The notes under the pieces are model-generated. The model did no database searches and was not told the origin of the DNA. It worked only from the letters and a program-made list of their open reading frames with translations. Positions 17,395 to 26,640 of a stretch of DNA of 64,000 nt are shown in pieces. The DNA lies in NCBI RefSeq assembly GCF_000312425.1, contig NZ_HE997181.1, positions 5,131,788-5,195,787 on the forward strand, read 5' to 3'. A program made the position numbers and the translations under genes. Origin of the DNA: Reyranella massiliensis 521 (GTDB lineage Bacteria; Pseudomonadota; Alphaproteobacteria; Reyranellales; Reyranellaceae). Position 1 is the first letter of the stretch. Each line of letters begins with the position of its first letter.

Positions 17395-17889
17395 ATGAAG
17401 GGCGTGGAAAGCATCGAGATCGAGATCGTCCGTCTCGCCCACGCGCGCGACCTGCCGCTTCCCGACTATGCGACCTCCGCTGCCGCCGGTGCGGATCTGC
17501 TCGCTGCCATCGACCAGCCGATCGAGCTGGGCTCGCTGGAGCGCCGGATCGTACCGACCGGCATTTCGATTGCCCTGCCGGTGGGTTTCGAGGCCCAGGT
17601 CCGTCCGCGGTCCGGGTTGGCCGCCAAGCACGGCGTGACGGTCGCCAACGCCCCGGGCACGATCGACGCGGACTATCGCGGTGAGGTCGGTGTCATCCTG
17701 GTCAATCTCGGCAAGGAGCCGTTCAGGATTGAACGCGGCATGCGAATTGCTCAGATGGTCATTGCGCGCCATGCGCGTGCTGCGTGGCGAGAGGTGGAAA
17801 GCCTCGACGAGACGGCCCGGGGCGCGGGGGGATTTGGGTCTACGGGCGTAGGTGCGGGAGTAGCGGCCGGGTCGGCCAAGCGGGCTTGA
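17395..17889 (+). CDS. dut: Deoxyuridine 5'-triphosphate nucleotidohydrolase
   Basis: Trimeric dUTPase, 164 residues, which converts dUTP to dUMP and diphosphate. All five family motifs are present in order: AGADL, PRSGLA, GTIDADYRGEV, RIAQMVI and the C-terminal RGAGGFGSTG arm. A 15-residue Gly/Ala tail follows motif five. I chose the ATG at 17395 because GGGGAGA lies 9 bases upstream; an in-frame ATG at 17368 would add nine unconserved residues. Confidence 0.95.
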   Translation: MKGVESIEIEIVRLAHARDLPLPDYATSAAAGADLLAAIDQPIELGSLERRIVPTGISIALPVGFEAQVRPRSGLAAKHGVTVANAPGTIDADYRGEVGVILVNLGKEPFRIERGMRIAQMVIARHARAAWREVESLDETARGAGGFGSTGVGAGVAAGSAKRA

Positions 17890-17908
17890 GAGAGGGACGG
17901 GAACGGCA

Positions 17909-18367
17909 ATGCCTCGCCTCAGCAAGAAGACGATGTTCGCGATCGAGGCTGTCCTCGACGTGGCGTTCCATGTCGGCGAGCATCCCGTCCGCAGCGGCGA
18001 TATCACCGAACGCCAGCGCATTCCCAAGCGCTATCTCGAGCAGGTGCTGCAGCATCTGGTGCGGGCCGGCATCCTGAACGGCAAGAGGGGGCCGCGCGGC
18101 GGTTATCGGTTGGGGCGCGACAGGGGCAACATCACGCTCGGCGAGGTGGTGCGCGTGGTGCGCAACCTCGAAGTCGAGACCGAACCCAGCGATCCGTCGA
18201 TCGGCTCGCCGCTCGCCCACGAGGTCGTCTGGCCGCTGTGGGAGAAGCTGCGCGAGGAGATGATGTCCCAGCTCGACAACATCACCATCGACGATCTCTG
18301 CCAGCGCGCCCATGCCAAGGGTCTGGACGTTTCGCCAGGCGCACACGCCGATCACGCCCCTGTCTGA
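17909..18367 (+). CDS. Rrf2-family transcriptional regulator
   Basis: A winged-helix regulator of 152 residues with the Rrf2 features KKTMFAIEAVLDVAFH, IPKRYLEQVLQHLVRAGIL and the wing GKRGPRGGYRLGR. The three clustered cysteines that bind the Fe-S cluster in IscR, NsrR and RirA are absent; only one Cys is present near residue 131, so sensing is probably not Fe-S based. The C-terminal 20 residues are His-rich (HAKGLDVSPGAHADHAPV). It starts 19 bases after dut. Target genes are unknown; the adjacent PcaC-like gene is a candidate. Confidence 0.85.
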   Translation: MPRLSKKTMFAIEAVLDVAFHVGEHPVRSGDITERQRIPKRYLEQVLQHLVRAGILNGKRGPRGGYRLGRDRGNITLGEVVRVVRNLEVETEPSDPSIGSPLAHEVVWPLWEKLREEMMSQLDNITIDDLCQRAHAKGLDVSPGAHADHAPV

Positions 18368-18402
18368 TATACAGCGCTCTGGACTCATCCGGAGGAACAG
18401 AC

Positions 18403-18867
18403 ATGGCAAAGGCCACGAGGGCAAAGGCGACCAGGGCTAAGGCTGGAACCAAGACGAAGGGCAAAGCTGCAAAGGCCAGGCCGAGCCCGCGCAACAAGAA
18501 ACTCTACGACGAGGGCATGAAGGTCCGTAAGGCCGTGCTGGGCGCGGGCTACGTCGATAATTCGATGGCTGGCGCCGACGACTTCATGATGTCGTTCCAG
18601 GATGTCACGACCGAGTATTGTTGGGGCTATGTCTGGACGCGGCCGGGCCTGCCGAAGAAGACGCGCTCGATGCTGAACCTCGCGATGCTGGCGGCACTCA
18701 ATCGCGGGCCCGAGCTCAAGCTCCACATCAACGGCGCGCTGAACAACGGCCTGACCAAGGACGAGATCAAGGAAATCTTCCTCCAGGTCGCGATCTATTG
18801 CGGCATTCCTGCGAGCCTCGACGCCTTCAAGACGGCGCGCGACGTCTTCAAGGAACGCGGCGTCTGA
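18403..18867 (+). CDS. Carboxymuconolactone decarboxylase-family protein (PcaC-like) with basic N-terminal tail
   Basis: A 154-residue protein. Residues about 35-154 form a CMD domain close to PcaC-type gamma-carboxymuconolactone decarboxylases (CWGYVWTRPGLPKKTRSMLN, then LKLHINGALNNGLTKDEI and IYCGIPASLDAF). The CxxC of AhpD-type peroxidases is absent, so a decarboxylase-like or unknown activity is more likely than redox. Residues 1-32 are a repetitive Lys/Ala/Arg tail (ATRAK ATRAK AGTK) encoded by a near-perfect 15-base repeat. The ATG at 18403 has GGAGGAA upstream. Genes for the rest of protocatechuate breakdown are not in the window. Confidence 0.85.
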   Translation: MAKATRAKATRAKAGTKTKGKAAKARPSPRNKKLYDEGMKVRKAVLGAGYVDNSMAGADDFMMSFQDVTTEYCWGYVWTRPGLPKKTRSMLNLAMLAALNRGPELKLHINGALNNGLTKDEIKEIFLQVAIYCGIPASLDAFKTARDVFKERGV

Positions 18868-18870
18868 GCG

Positions 18871-19347
18871 ATGAGCGTCGTCGTCAGGCCGGCTCGATCA
18901 GGCGAGTCGGCGACACTCACTGCGCTCTGCATCCGGTCGAAGGCCCATTGGGCTTACGACGAAGCCTTCATGAAGCTGAGTGCGGCGGCCCTTGCCGTCG
19001 ACGAGGCGGATATCGCGGCCGGCCGTGTGCTGGTCGCGGCTGCTGGCGAAGGCGCGCCACTCGGGATGGCGGCGGTTCTAGGCGACGGCGAGACGATCGA
19101 TCTCGACTCGTTGTTCGTCGATCCGCCGGCCATCGGGTCGGGCGCCGGCCGGCTGCTGTTCCAGGCTGCGACCAAGAGGGCGCGCGACCTCGGCGCGCGG
19201 CGCATGACCATCCTCGCCGATCCCAATGCCGTATCGTTCTACGAGCGCATGGGTGCGCGGTTCGTGCGAAACGCGCCGTCGGACGCCATTCCCGGCCGGC
19301 TGCTGCCGCTCTATGAATACGACCTCACTTCAGGGGTAGAACCATGA
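18871..19347 (+). CDS. GNAT-family N-acetyltransferase
   Basis: A 158-residue acetyltransferase of the GNAT fold. The acetyl-CoA binding region is LDSLFVDPPAIGSGAGRLLF (motif A; the usual R/QxxGxG/A loop appears as AIGSGAG), followed by the motif B-like SFYERMGARF. Substrate unknown. It begins 3 bases after the PcaC-like gene and its stop overlaps the start of the dehydrogenase gene by 4 bases (ATGA), so the three are one transcription unit. Confidence 0.85.
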   Translation: MSVVVRPARSGESATLTALCIRSKAHWAYDEAFMKLSAAALAVDEADIAAGRVLVAAAGEGAPLGMAAVLGDGETIDLDSLFVDPPAIGSGAGRLLFQAATKRARDLGARRMTILADPNAVSFYERMGARFVRNAPSDAIPGRLLPLYEYDLTSGVEP

Positions 19348-20252
19348 CGACGCTCGCGCCTCCCGCCACCATCGCCTTCATCGGTCTCGGCATGATGGGG
19401 CGTCCGATGGCGACGCGTCTCGTCGAGGCAGGCTTCAAGCTGCGCGTGTTCGACGTCTCGCAGAAGGCCGTCTCGGATTTCGTCGGCGCGCATCCTTCGG
19501 CGCTGGCCACGGCGTCGGCGAAGGCGGCGGCCCAGGGCGCGGCAGCGCTGATCACCATGCTGCCGGACGGCAAGATCGTGCGGCAGGCCGTGCTTGAGGG
19601 CCGGGACGCGGCCGTCGAGGGCCTCGATGCCGGTGCGCTCGTCATGGACATGAGTTCGTCCAATCCCGTCGATACGCAGAAGCTTGCACGCGACCTCGCC
19701 GGCCGCGGCGTGGCCTTGCTCGACGCGCCGGTGTCGGGTGGCGTGAAGCGCGCGGTCGACGGTTCGCTCAGCATCATGGTCGGCGGCTCGGCGGCCGATC
19801 TGGAGCGCGTGCGGCCGGTGTTCGGCGCCATGGGCAAGACCATCACCCTGTGCGGCCCGGCCGGTGCCGGCCATGCGCTCAAGGCGTTGAACAACTATCT
19901 CTCCGCGGCGGGCCTGGTCGCGATGTGCGAGGCGCTGGTGGTGGGCGAAGCCTTCGGGCTCGATCCCGGCACCATGGTCGACGTCTTCAACAGCTCGACG
20001 GGCAAGAGCAACGCCACCGAAGTGAAAGGCCGCCAATTCGTGGTCTCGCGCACCTTCGCGGCGGGCTTCACGACGGCGCTGATGGCCAAGGACCTGCGCA
20101 CCGCGGGTGACGTCGCCCAGCACCTCAAGCTCAACATGCCGAACCTCCAGCAGGCCGTGTCCTACTGGACGGCCGCCGACGGCAAGCTTGGCAAAAGCGC
20201 CGACCATACCGAAATCTTCCGCTATGCCGAGATGCTGGCAGAGGAGGAGTGA
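19344..20252 (+). CDS. NAD(P)-dependent beta-hydroxyacid dehydrogenase (3-hydroxyisobutyrate dehydrogenase family)
   Basis: A 302-residue enzyme of the 3-hydroxyisobutyrate / tartronate semialdehyde reductase family. The Rossmann motif is IAFIGLGMMGRPMA, the substrate loop is DAPVSGGVKRAVDGSLSIMVGG, and the catalytic lysine is in HALKALNNYL. The usual reaction is NAD(P)-linked oxidation of a short beta-hydroxyacid to its semialdehyde. The exact substrate (3-hydroxyisobutyrate, glycerate, or other) is not determined. It overlaps the GNAT gene by 4 bases and the cupin gene by 1. Confidence 0.9.
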   Translation: MTTLAPPATIAFIGLGMMGRPMATRLVEAGFKLRVFDVSQKAVSDFVGAHPSALATASAKAAAQGAAALITMLPDGKIVRQAVLEGRDAAVEGLDAGALVMDMSSSNPVDTQKLARDLAGRGVALLDAPVSGGVKRAVDGSLSIMVGGSAADLERVRPVFGAMGKTITLCGPAGAGHALKALNNYLSAAGLVAMCEALVVGEAFGLDPGTMVDVFNSSTGKSNATEVKGRQFVVSRTFAAGFTTALMAKDLRTAGDVAQHLKLNMPNLQQAVSYWTAADGKLGKSADHTEIFRYAEMLAEEE

Positions 20253-20650
20253 TGACCCAGGCCCTTTCACTCGACACGACCTATATCCATCTGCGGCCGG
20301 ACGAGCGGGCGTCCGTCATCGAAGGCGGCGAAACTTTCTGGGCGACGGTCGATCAGCGCCGCGAGCTTCAGCAGGGCCGGCTGATGGGCATTTTCGACCA
20401 GTCCGGCGACTGGCCGCATTGGGAGCGCCATCCCGCCGGCGAGGAGATCCTGACCCTGCTGTCGGGCGAGATGGAAATGGTGATCGAGACGGACTCGGGA
20501 GAACAGCGTACGCCGCTCGTCCCCGGGCAGACCTTTGTCGTGCCCCAGGGCGCCTGGCATCGCGGCATCGTGAAAAAGGCCGGCCAGCTCCTGTTCGTGA
20601 CCCCAGGGGCCGGTACCGAACATAGGCCGGTGGCAACGGCGGGGCTTTGA
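20252..20650 (+). CDS. Small cupin-domain protein
   Basis: A 132-residue single-domain cupin. Motif 1 is WERHPAGEEILTLLSGEMEM and motif 2 is PGQTFVVPQGAWHRG. A His and a Glu in motif 1 and the final His could hold a metal. Function not identifiable. I start it at the ATG at 20252, in a TGATG overlap with the upstream stop; the GTG one codon earlier is possible. The -35 element of the rho promoter overlaps its stop codon. Confidence 0.8.
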   Translation: MTQALSLDTTYIHLRPDERASVIEGGETFWATVDQRRELQQGRLMGIFDQSGDWPHWERHPAGEEILTLLSGEMEMVIETDSGEQRTPLVPGQTFVVPQGAWHRGIVKKAGQLLFVTPGAGTEHRPVATAGL

Positions 20651-20675
20651 CAGGGCTGGGGTGCATCCTTATATA
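20647..20675 (+). promoter_or_regulatory. Near-consensus sigma70 promoter for rho
   Basis: A perfect -35 TTGACA (20647-20652) is followed, after exactly 17 bases, by TATATA (20670-20675). The -35 overlaps the stop codon of the cupin gene. The predicted start near 20682 gives rho an untranslated leader of about 135 bases. Confidence 0.75.
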
Positions 20676-20686
20676 AACGTTACCTT

Positions 20687-20731
20687 TGGGCCCCTGGCAT
20701 CGCCTCCCCGGCGGTAACTCGATGGGGCCCA
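20687..20731 (+). promoter_or_regulatory. Stem-loop at the 5' end of the rho leader
   Basis: TGGGCCC (20687-20693) pairs perfectly with GGGCCCA (20725-20731). Inside it, CATCG (20698-20702) pairs with CGATG (20720-20724), with a small bulge on one side. No U-tract follows, so it is not an intrinsic terminator. It begins within a few bases of the predicted transcript start. Rho is autoregulated in other bacteria through its leader; a role here is inferred. Confidence 0.5.
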
Positions 20732-20816
20732 CCAGTACGACACAGCGCTGTTTTCAAGGTTTGGCCGTCCCGGCCAACGCAAGCGCGTGCGTCATTTCCC
20801 ACCAGACCGAAGACAA

Positions 20817-22194
<1,378 letters not shown>

Positions 22195-22196
<2 letters not shown>

Positions 22197-22214
22197 GGCG
22201 CGCGAGCGCGCCCT
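22195..22214. terminator. Perfect GC hairpin at the rho stop codon
   Basis: AGGGCGCG (22195-22202) and CGCGCCCT (22207-22214) form a perfect 8-bp stem with the four-base loop CGAG, overlapping the rho stop. It lies between the convergent rho and MFS genes. No T-run follows on either strand, so it may protect mRNA 3' ends rather than terminate by itself. Confidence 0.5.
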
Positions 22215-22223
22215 CCAACGACC

Positions 22224-23432
22224 TTACGGCAAGTCGCGAGCCTCGCGGCTCGCGGCGAACCAGACCCAAGCCACGGCCTGGGTCGCCAGCAGGGCGAAGG
22301 TCACGAGCTGATGGGCCTGGGGACGCGGCAGGCCGTATGCCGCCTCCATCCAGGCCAGTGCCGGGCCGATCGCGGCCTGCACCAGGAATGCGATCCCCAT
22401 ACAGACGAGATTGAGCGTGGTGTTCACTCGGCCGGCAAGCTCGGGCGCGAAGGCGCGTGTGACCAGCGCGTAACAGACCACCGGCATGCCGCCCAGCATG
22501 ACGTAGAGGAACCACAGCAGCTTGGGCATCGCCGTGACGTTCAGCGCGATCGGCACGTGGATGGCGAGGAACAGCAGCCCGTAGACCAGCAGCACGCGCC
22601 CGCCGCGGATCCCACGACGGTGCAGCAGGTCGACGATCATGCCGCTGAAGAAGTAGCCCGGGATGATGGCGATCGAGAGGGCGAACAGTGCGACGCCGAC
22701 CGAGGGTTCGTCGAGATGGGCGACGTCGCGCAGCCAGCCGGCCGCCCAGAAGCTCGCGTAACAGATCCAGACGCCCAGAGAGAACGTGGGGGCCAGGCCC
22801 GCACGCCAGAAGAGCGGTGTCCTGAGCACGCCCAGCAGGCCGCGGACTTCATCGCTCACGCGGCCCTTGCCGCCGCGTTCGTAGGCGGGAGCGGCGAGGA
22901 ACTGATAGAGCGCCACGGCGACAGTGATGACGGCCAGCCCCAGGAAGATGTGGCGCCAGTCGTAATCCGCCAGCAGCCACTGCACCGGCCGCGTCGCCAT
23001 GGCCGCACCCAGCCCGCCGAAGGTCATCATGATGGCATTGGCGAGCGGCAGGCGGCCGATCGGCCAATAGAGGACATTGGCCTTGAAGCCGCACATCAGC
23101 GCGACGGACAGGCCGAGCCCGATCAGGGCGCGGCCGATGCTGAGCGTCACCACGTCCTGGCCGAGGGCGAAGATCACGGCGCCGACAGCCGTCGCCAGGA
23201 GCATCACCGGCGCCACGCGGCGGGGCCCGAATCGGTCCAACGCCACGCCGGCGGGAAGCTGGGCGATCACGAAGGCCGCGAGATACATCGAGGTCACGAC
23301 GCCGATCGCCGCTTCGCCGAGGCCGAGTTCGCTCCGCAACGCCGGCGCCACCACGGCGTTCAGCGAGCGGAACAGGAAGCTCAGGAAGTAACCCAGGGCA
23401 AACGGCAGGAAGGCCGTCAGGACCAGTTTCAA
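22224..23432 (-). CDS. Major facilitator superfamily transporter
   Basis: A 402-residue inner-membrane transporter with 12 predicted helices. The MFS signature after helix 2 appears as GVALDRFGPRRVAPVML, and the second half begins near FSLGVWICYASFW. Substrate unknown; the pattern resembles the CynX/NarK-like group only loosely. I propose a TTG start at 23432: GGAGAAG lies five bases upstream, the codon overlaps the thioesterase stop (TTGA), and the protein then starts directly with a membrane helix. Upstream in-frame residues are antisense-like and not conserved. Confidence 0.85.
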   Translation of the reverse strand: MKLVLTAFLPFALGYFLSFLFRSLNAVVAPALRSELGLGEAAIGVVTSMYLAAFVIAQLPAGVALDRFGPRRVAPVMLLATAVGAVIFALGQDVVTLSIGRALIGLGLSVALMCGFKANVLYWPIGRLPLANAIMMTFGGLGAAMATRPVQWLLADYDWRHIFLGLAVITVAVALYQFLAAPAYERGGKGRVSDEVRGLLGVLRTPLFWRAGLAPTFSLGVWICYASFWAAGWLRDVAHLDEPSVGVALFALSIAIIPGYFFSGMIVDLLHRRGIRGGRVLLVYGLLFLAIHVPIALNVTAMPKLLWFLYVMLGGMPVVCYALVTRAFAPELAGRVNTTLNLVCMGIAFLVQAAIGPALAWMEAAYGLPRPQAHQLVTFALLATQAVAWVWFAASREARDLP

Positions 23433-23863
23433 GAGGGCTTCTCCGCCGGGCGGTCGCCGGTCCTGGCGAACACGGCGCTGGCATGCACGATGCGTTCCTC
23501 GCCGACCATCAGGTAGCAATTGGCGAAGGCCAGTCGGCCGCCGACCTTCTGTACGTCGACATGTGCCTCGACCCAGTCGCCGATGCGGGCCGAGCCGGCG
23601 AAGTCCGTCTTCACGCTCGCCGTGGTGAGCAGGGGCGACGGAGTCTGGCTGTGGGTCGTGCGATAGCCCAGGGCGATGTCGCAAAGCGTCATCAGCAAGC
23701 CGCCATGGGCAATGCCCCGCGCATTGGCGTGCTTGGGCTGGATGCGCAGGCCGACCACGAACGTGCCGTCGCCGTTCTCGCGATAGAAGAACGGCCCGTT
23801 GTGATCCAGGAACGGGCTGGTGCGGAACAGAGGCCTGAAGCCGTCGGGCGGATTGCTGTCCAT
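23429..23863 (-). CDS. PaaI-family hotdog thioesterase
   Basis: A 144-residue hotdog-fold acyl-CoA thioesterase. The family motif is ARGIAHGGLLMTLCDIALGY (active site Asn/Asp-His-Gly region), followed by the central strand TASVKTDFAGSARIGD. It would hydrolyse an acyl- or aryl-CoA ester in the cytoplasm; the substrate is not readable. Its stop overlaps the proposed TTG start of the MFS gene. The aroE stop lies 16 bases upstream of its start, so the maf-aroE-thioesterase-MFS genes may form one unit. Confidence 0.88.
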   Translation of the reverse strand: MDSNPPDGFRPLFRTSPFLDHNGPFFYRENGDGTFVVGLRIQPKHANARGIAHGGLLMTLCDIALGYRTTHSQTPSPLLTTASVKTDFAGSARIGDWVEAHVDVQKVGGRLAFANCYLMVGEERIVHASAVFARTGDRPAEKPS

Positions 23864-23879
23864 GCAGGAACTCTACCGC

Positions 23880-24770
23880 TTACGCGCCGAGATCGGCCGC
23901 GACGACACGGCGCTGCTCGACGCTGACATCGACCTTCCTGCCGAACCACGCCTCGAAGCCCGGCCGGCCCTGATGCAGCAGCATGCCGAGCCCGTCGACG
24001 CAGCGATTGCCGCGGGCGCGGGCGGCGGCGAGCAGCCCGGTTTCCAGCGGCACATAGACGATGTCGTAGACCGCGGCCTGGCGCGGCAGCGGTGCGAGAT
24101 CGATGTCGAGCGCGGGCTGGCCTTTCATGCCGAGCGATGTCGTGTTGACCAGCAGGGCTGCCCCGGCAAGCAATTCACTTCGTTCATGCCAGGAGCCGAC
24201 CACGATGCGGCGGCCGTCCGCGGGCGTGAAGGCAACGCCGAGATCGACGGCAGACTGGCGCGTGCGATTGACCAGGCGGAGTTCGGGCACGCCTTCGTCG
24301 ATCAGGCTCGCCACGACAGCACGGGCGGCGCCCCCGGCGCCCAGCACGAGGACGGGTCCCGAGGCCGCGGTCCAGTGCGGCGCGTTGTACTTCAGGGCTT
24401 CGAGGAAGCCGAAGCCATCGGTATTGCGGCCTTCCAGCGTGCCGTCGGGCAGCTTCACCACCGTGTTCACCGCGCCGATGCGCTTGGCCACGGGATCGAT
24501 GCGATCGAGCAACGGCATGATCTCGATCTTGTGCGGCAGGGTGAGGTTGCAGCCCCGTGCATTGGGCGTGCGCTTGAGAAAGGCCACCAGCTCCTCGAGT
24601 GCCGCGCGCCGCGGCTCGACGGGCAAGCGGCCATAGTGGCCGTCGATGCGCTGCTGTCTTAGCCAGAAGCCGTGCAGCGCCGGCGAGCGCGAATGTTCGA
24701 CCGGCCAGGCCACGATGGCGGCGAAAGGCCGGCCCTGCGCTTCGGCGACGAGTTGTTCGTAAGCGTTCAC
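23880..24770 (-). CDS. aroE: Shikimate dehydrogenase
   Basis: NADP-dependent reduction of 3-dehydroshikimate to shikimate in aromatic amino acid synthesis, 296 residues. Substrate-binding positions appear in PVEHSRSPALHG and the catalytic Lys/Asp pair in NLTLPHKIEIMP and GRNTDGFG. The nucleotide loop is LVLGAGGAARAVV followed by LVNRT. The GTG at 24770 overlaps the maf stop (GTGA) and has GGAGAAA upstream. Frames reading further upstream are out of family and antisense to maf. The maf-aroE pairing is typical of alphaproteobacteria. Confidence 0.95.
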   Translation of the reverse strand: MNAYEQLVAEAQGRPFAAIVAWPVEHSRSPALHGFWLRQQRIDGHYGRLPVEPRRAALEELVAFLKRTPNARGCNLTLPHKIEIMPLLDRIDPVAKRIGAVNTVVKLPDGTLEGRNTDGFGFLEALKYNAPHWTAASGPVLVLGAGGAARAVVASLIDEGVPELRLVNRTRQSAVDLGVAFTPADGRRIVVGSWHERSELLAGAALLVNTTSLGMKGQPALDIDLAPLPRQAAVYDIVYVPLETGLLAAARARGNRCVDGLGMLLHQGRPGFEAWFGRKVDVSVEQRRVVAADLGA

Positions 24771-25378
24771 GGGGATTTCTCCGGGGACGTCTCCAGGCCG
24801 ATTCCATGCCCTGACAAAAAGAAAAGCAACGGCAACAGCGGCAGGCCGAGAATGGTGAAGTAGTCGCCATCGATGCGGCTGAACAGATGTGCGCCGACAC
24901 CTTCGAGATGATAGGCGCCGACCGAGGCCGTGATGCCGTCGCCGGCACGCGCCAGATAGGCGTCGAGGAAGGACTCGGTGAAAGGCCGCATCGTGAGGCG
25001 CGCGCGCTCGTTGTGGTGCCATAGCCGGGCGCCGCCGCGCGCCACGACGACCGACGAGCAAAGCTCGTGAGTCTGGCCGCGGAGATCGAGGAGCTGCTGG
25101 CGGGCTGCGGCGAGCGTCGGCGGTTTGTCGAACAGGCGGCCGTTGCAGGCGAGGGTCGAATCCGAACCGATCACCATTGCGGAGGGATGCCGCTTGGAGA
25201 CGCGCTGCGCCTTGAGTTCGGCCAGGGTCTCGGCGACGTCCTGCGGTCCGGCCCGTTCGGCAACGAGGCTCAGCTTCACTTCGTCTTCGTCGACGCCCGA
25301 GAGTTCGACGGTGAAATCGAGTCCGGCATTGGCCAGGAGCTGGCGGCGCGAAGGGCTGGCAGAGGCGAGGATAAGCAT
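24767..25378 (-). CDS. maf: Maf-family nucleoside triphosphate pyrophosphatase
   Basis: House-cleaning NTP pyrophosphatase, 203 residues. It opens with the Maf motif LILASASPSRRQLLANAG and has the metal/catalytic region VIGSDSTLACNGRLFDKP and the C-terminal GAYHLEGVGAHLFSRIDGDYF. It hydrolyses modified or non-canonical nucleotides to the monophosphate. It precedes aroE with a 4-base overlap. The PQQ-type dehydrogenase gene ends 3 bases upstream of its start. Confidence 0.94.
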   Translation of the reverse strand: MLILASASPSRRQLLANAGLDFTVELSGVDEDEVKLSLVAERAGPQDVAETLAELKAQRVSKRHPSAMVIGSDSTLACNGRLFDKPPTLAAARQQLLDLRGQTHELCSSVVVARGGARLWHHNERARLTMRPFTESFLDAYLARAGDGITASVGAYHLEGVGAHLFSRIDGDYFTILGLPLLPLLFFLSGHGIGLETSPEKSP

Positions 25379-25381
25379 GGA

Positions 25382-26524
25382 TCAGGCGGGTTCCAGTCGG
25401 TAGAGGCCGCCGGAATCGGTATGGGTCACGAGATAGATCAGGCCGTCGGGGCCCTGCCGGACGTCGCGGATATACGGAAGCAGGTCCACGAGCAACCGTT
25501 CCTCGCCCACATACCGCTCGCCGTCGAGTTCGATGCGAAACAGCGCATTGTTGGAGAGGGCGCCGGTGAACAGCGAGCCTTTCCAGCCGGGAAAGCGGTC
25601 GCCGGTGTAGAAGGCAAGACCGCTGGGCGAGATCGACGGCACCCAGAAGCGCACCGGATCTTCCATGCCGGGCAGGCTCTTGCTGGGGCTGATGGCCGCG
25701 CCGCTATAGTCGATGCCGTGGGTGGCCAGCGGCCAGCCATAGTTGGCGCCGGCTTTCAGCACATTGAGTTCGTCGCCGCCGCGCGGGCCGTGTTCGACCA
25801 GCCAGATGCGGCCGGTGGCGGGATGCATGGCCATGCCCTGCGGATTGCGATGGCCGTACGAGAAGATTTCCGGCCGCGCCGTCACGCCATTGACGGGAGC
25901 ACGTCCGACGAAAGGATTGTCGGCGGGCACCGAGCCGTCGTCGCGAAGCCGCACGACCTTGCCGCCGAGATCGTCGAGCCGCTGGGCGCGCTGCATCTGA
26001 TAGCGCTCGCCCGCCGTGACGTAGATCAGCCCGGCGCGGTCGAAGACGATGCGCGAGCCGAAGTGCAGCCCGCCTGAAGTGCGCGGCAGGGCCTCGAAGA
26101 TCGGCTGGGCATTCCGCAGGCCGCCGCCGTCGCGGAACTCCGCTCGCGCCAGAACGGTGGCGGAGCCGCCTTCACCGGGGCCGGAATAGGAGAGGTAGAG
26201 GGTCCGGTTCTCGGCGAAGCGCGGATGCAGGCAGATGTCGAGAAGGCCGCCCTGACCGCTGGCCACGACCCTGGGCACGCCGCCGATCGGCGCGCGCTCC
26301 AGCCGGCCATTGGCGAACATGCGCAGCCGGCCCGGCCGTTCGGTGATCAGGAGGCGGCCATCCGGCAGGAAGGCCATGCCCCAGGGTTGTTCGAGGTCCT
26401 GGGTAAGCGTCACCACGCGATACGATGCCTTGGCACTCCGTAGCACCATCTGTGCGCGGGCAACCGCCGGCGCCGCCAGCAGAGCGGCGGCGGTCGTCGT
26501 CAGAAAGTCACGGCGCCGTGGCAA
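25382..26524 (-). CDS. PQQ-dependent sugar (aldose) dehydrogenase family protein, Tat-exported
   Basis: A soluble aldose sugar dehydrogenase-type six-bladed propeller, 380 residues. Blade landmarks are LEQPWGMAFLPDGRLLITER, FGSRIVFDRAGLIYV, SYGHRNPQGMAMHPATG, EHGPRGGDELN and YGWPLATHG, the region that binds PQQ and calcium in YliI/Asd proteins. I propose a TTG start at 26524: GGAGG precedes it by six bases, and the protein then opens MPRRRDFLTTTAAALLAAP, a twin-arginine signal peptide cleaved near residue 24 (AVARA). An ATG at 26596 would put 24 unconserved residues before the signal. It acts in the periplasm on a sugar aldehyde; substrate unknown. Confidence 0.85.
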   Translation of the reverse strand: MPRRRDFLTTTAAALLAAPAVARAQMVLRSAKASYRVVTLTQDLEQPWGMAFLPDGRLLITERPGRLRMFANGRLERAPIGGVPRVVASGQGGLLDICLHPRFAENRTLYLSYSGPGEGGSATVLARAEFRDGGGLRNAQPIFEALPRTSGGLHFGSRIVFDRAGLIYVTAGERYQMQRAQRLDDLGGKVVRLRDDGSVPADNPFVGRAPVNGVTARPEIFSYGHRNPQGMAMHPATGRIWLVEHGPRGGDELNVLKAGANYGWPLATHGIDYSGAAISPSKSLPGMEDPVRFWVPSISPSGLAFYTGDRFPGWKGSLFTGALSNNALFRIELDGERYVGEERLLVDLLPYIRDVRQGPDGLIYLVTHTDSGGLYRLEPA

Positions 26525-26555
26525 TAAACCCTCCTGGCAACAGGGCTGCGCCGGA

Positions 26556-26584
26556 CTGGCGCGAAAAAGGCCGGTCACTATACT
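26556..26584 (+). promoter_or_regulatory. Candidate promoter upstream of the quinone oxidoreductase gene
   Basis: A good -10 TATACT (26579-26584) has a poor -35 CTGGCG (26556-26561) with 17-base spacing. It lies 57 bases before the ATG at 26641. Confidence 0.35.
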
Positions 26585-26640
26585 CGACGCCGCCAAGCGG
26601 GGGGACGTTCAGTGACCACCGCCTCACTGGGGAGCTTCTG

